Source: Symbiodinium natans
Taxonomy: Eukaryota; Sar; Dinophyceae; Suessiales; Symbiodiniaceae
DNA: 64,000 nucleotides
Direction of reading: 5' to 3'
NCBI GenBank assembly: GCA_905221605.1
Contig: CAJNDS010002192.1
Span: 62,001 to 126,000, forward strand
The position numbers were made by a program, and so were the translations under genes. Under the pieces are notes generated by a model. That model was not told the DNA's origin. It worked only from the letters and a program-made list of their open reading frames with translations, and did not search any database. Shown piece after piece: positions 62,675 to 64,000 of the stretch (within the stretch, counting starts at the first letter, position 1; every line of letters begins with the position of its first letter).

Positions 62675-63302
62675 GTTAGGGTTTAAGCTGGGGTTGGGGG
62701 TAGCCTCGGCCCTTTTCGGGCCTTCGGCGTGTCAGGGCCCGTAGAGGCCCTTATTTATTTGAAGGTCAGGGAACCCTTTGTGTCTGCTCCTGGATTCCCC
62801 TTCTTTAAGGGCCTCAATTAAGCATCGATTTCACTATCAAAAAATCTCATTTTTCATTGCGGGTACGGGCATCCTGGGGTCCCCCTTCTTTTAGGGGGCC
62901 TTTTGAAGCCTTTTGAAGCATTTTGGTGGCTCTTGGGGTCGCTCGGGGCCTTGTTCGGACCTTCGGCGTGTCAGAGGTTTTATTCATTTAAAGGTCAGGG
63001 AACCTATGAGTTTTTCGCCAATGAGTATTTCAATCGCTAGGGTTTAAGCTCGGGTTCGGGGTAGCCTCGGCCCTTTTCGGGCCTTCGGCACGTTAGGGCC
63101 CGTAGAGGCCCTTATTTACTTGAAGGCCTTCGCAGGGTTTTGCGGTGTTAGGGTTTAAGCTGGGGTTCGGGGTAGCCTCGGCCCTTTTCGGGCCTTCGGC
63201 ACGTTAGGGCCCGTAGAGGCCCTTATTTACTTTGGGGTTCGGGGTAGCCTCGGTCCTTTTCGGGCCTTCGGCACGTCAGGGCCCGTAGAGGTCCTTGCTG
63301 AT
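62675..63302. repeat. Subtelomere-like satellite, about 85-bp unit
   Basis: TTAGGGTTTAAGCTGGGGTT, GGTAGCCTCGGCCCTTTTCG, GGCCTTCGGCACGTTAGGGC and CCGTAGAGGCCCTTATTTAC recur at about 62675, 63038, 63147 and 63233, with a partial copy at 62937. An interposed module (TTTCATTGCGGG..CCCCCTTCTTTTAGGGGGCC..TTTTGAAGCC) also recurs at 62821-62935 and 63335-63490. Confidence 0.88.
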
Positions 63303-64000
63303 TTGGGGGGAGCCTCGATTTCAGTACTAAAAAAAAGCAGTTTTCATTGCGGGCAGGGGTGCCTAAAACCATCGTTTTCAATATTGAAAAATCGCATTTA
63401 TCATTGTGGGCACGGACAAATCCTGTGGTCCCCCTTCTTTTATTTTAGTGGGCCTTTTGAAGCTTTTGAAGCCTTTTGGTGGCTCTTGGCGCCTCTTAAA
63501 AGCTGGGTGCGCGATTGGAGTTCCGGGCGGGTCGGTCCCGGCTCGGCCCGGCAAGGGTGCTTGGCCCGTGCCCTTCACCCGGTGGGGCGGGCCGCCTGGT
63601 TGGGGGGCCGCGCTTGGCGTGGAAACGGCCCTTGGCCGCCCTTCGTTCAGAGCCTCGCTCTTGGTGTGGGCGGGCCGCCCTTGGAGGCCTTCGTTTTGGG
63701 GTGGCCCGGTTGTGGGGGGCCCTGGCCCTTGGCCTGGGGGGCCCTGGGTTGGGGCGCCCTTGGCCCGAAAACCCTTGACCGGGGTGCGTGTGGGTCTGAG
63801 CCCGAAGGCCTTGGCCCGCGGGCGCTTGGCCTGCCGTGCGGGGGCCCTTGGCTCGGGGTGCCCTTGGCCCGGGGGCCCTTGGCCCGGGGGGCCCTCGGCC
63901 CGGGGGGCCCTTGGCCTGGGGTCAGCCCTTGGTTTGGGGGCGCTTGGGCCGAAGGGCCCTCGAATCGGGGGTGGGGCCCTTGGCCCGGGGGGCCCTTGGG
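63303..64000. repeat. Second satellite module then very GC-rich GGCCCTTGGCCCGGGG repeats
   Basis: From about 63535 the sequence is a drifted repeat of GGCCCTTGGCCCGGGG-like units up to the window end. No gene. Confidence 0.7.

Overview
The window looks like nuclear DNA of a dinoflagellate, with Symbiodiniaceae-type genomes the closest comparison. The basis is fourfold: pervasive TTTAGGG-type (plant/algal) telomeric repeat scattered through the sequence, very low gene density, many small hairpin transposons, and a Ty1/copia retrotransposon beside gene fragments of kinds common in dinoflagellates. A dinoflagellate is an inference; no rRNA, spliced-leader RNA or other decisive marker was found, and another alga cannot be formally excluded.

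Layout. 1-9 kb: short unique segments separated by small TTTAGGG/CCCTAAA patches and non-autonomous elements. 9-15 kb: the only gene-like island. It holds, on the minus strand, an unknown gene fragment (about 9.6-10.4 kb), a J-domain-like fragment (10.5-10.7 kb), a two-exon glycosyltransferase-like gene (about 13.0-14.5 kb) and two related zinc-finger-like exons (14.65-15.1 kb). 15-23.8 kb: telomeric patches, hairpin elements and a mosaic repeat at 20.4-21.3 kb. 23.84-32.69 kb: a copia element with identical 171-bp LTRs, inserted into a TTGAGGG array that itself lies between two 33-bp inverted repeats. 32.7-42.5 kb: simple repeats and more hairpin elements. 42.5-52 kb: the largest telomere-like arrays, including a head-to-head junction at 51.17 kb. 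52-62 kb: mostly unrecognised sequence with hairpin elements. 62.2-64 kb: a clean TTTAGGG array followed by a subtelomere-like satellite and extremely GC-rich repeats.

The main content is repeats. I distinguish eight families (A-H) of about 70-145 bp inverted-repeat elements by comparing copies inside the window, plus a 175-bp dispersed repeat (I). Family A has 9-10 bp target duplications, which fits the Mutator superfamily. Telomere-like arrays occur in both orientations and as locally homogenised variants (TTCAGGG, TTGAGGG, TTTGAGGG, TTTGGGG, TTTCGGG, 10-mers). This argues for interstitial amplification rather than one true chromosome end. The array at base 1 has the wrong orientation to be a left chromosome end.

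The only complete protein-coding unit is the copia element, whose gag-protease-integrase and reverse transcriptase-RNase H frames are separated by a +1 shift. All coordinates of repeats and frames were read by eye; alignments and database searches were not possible.
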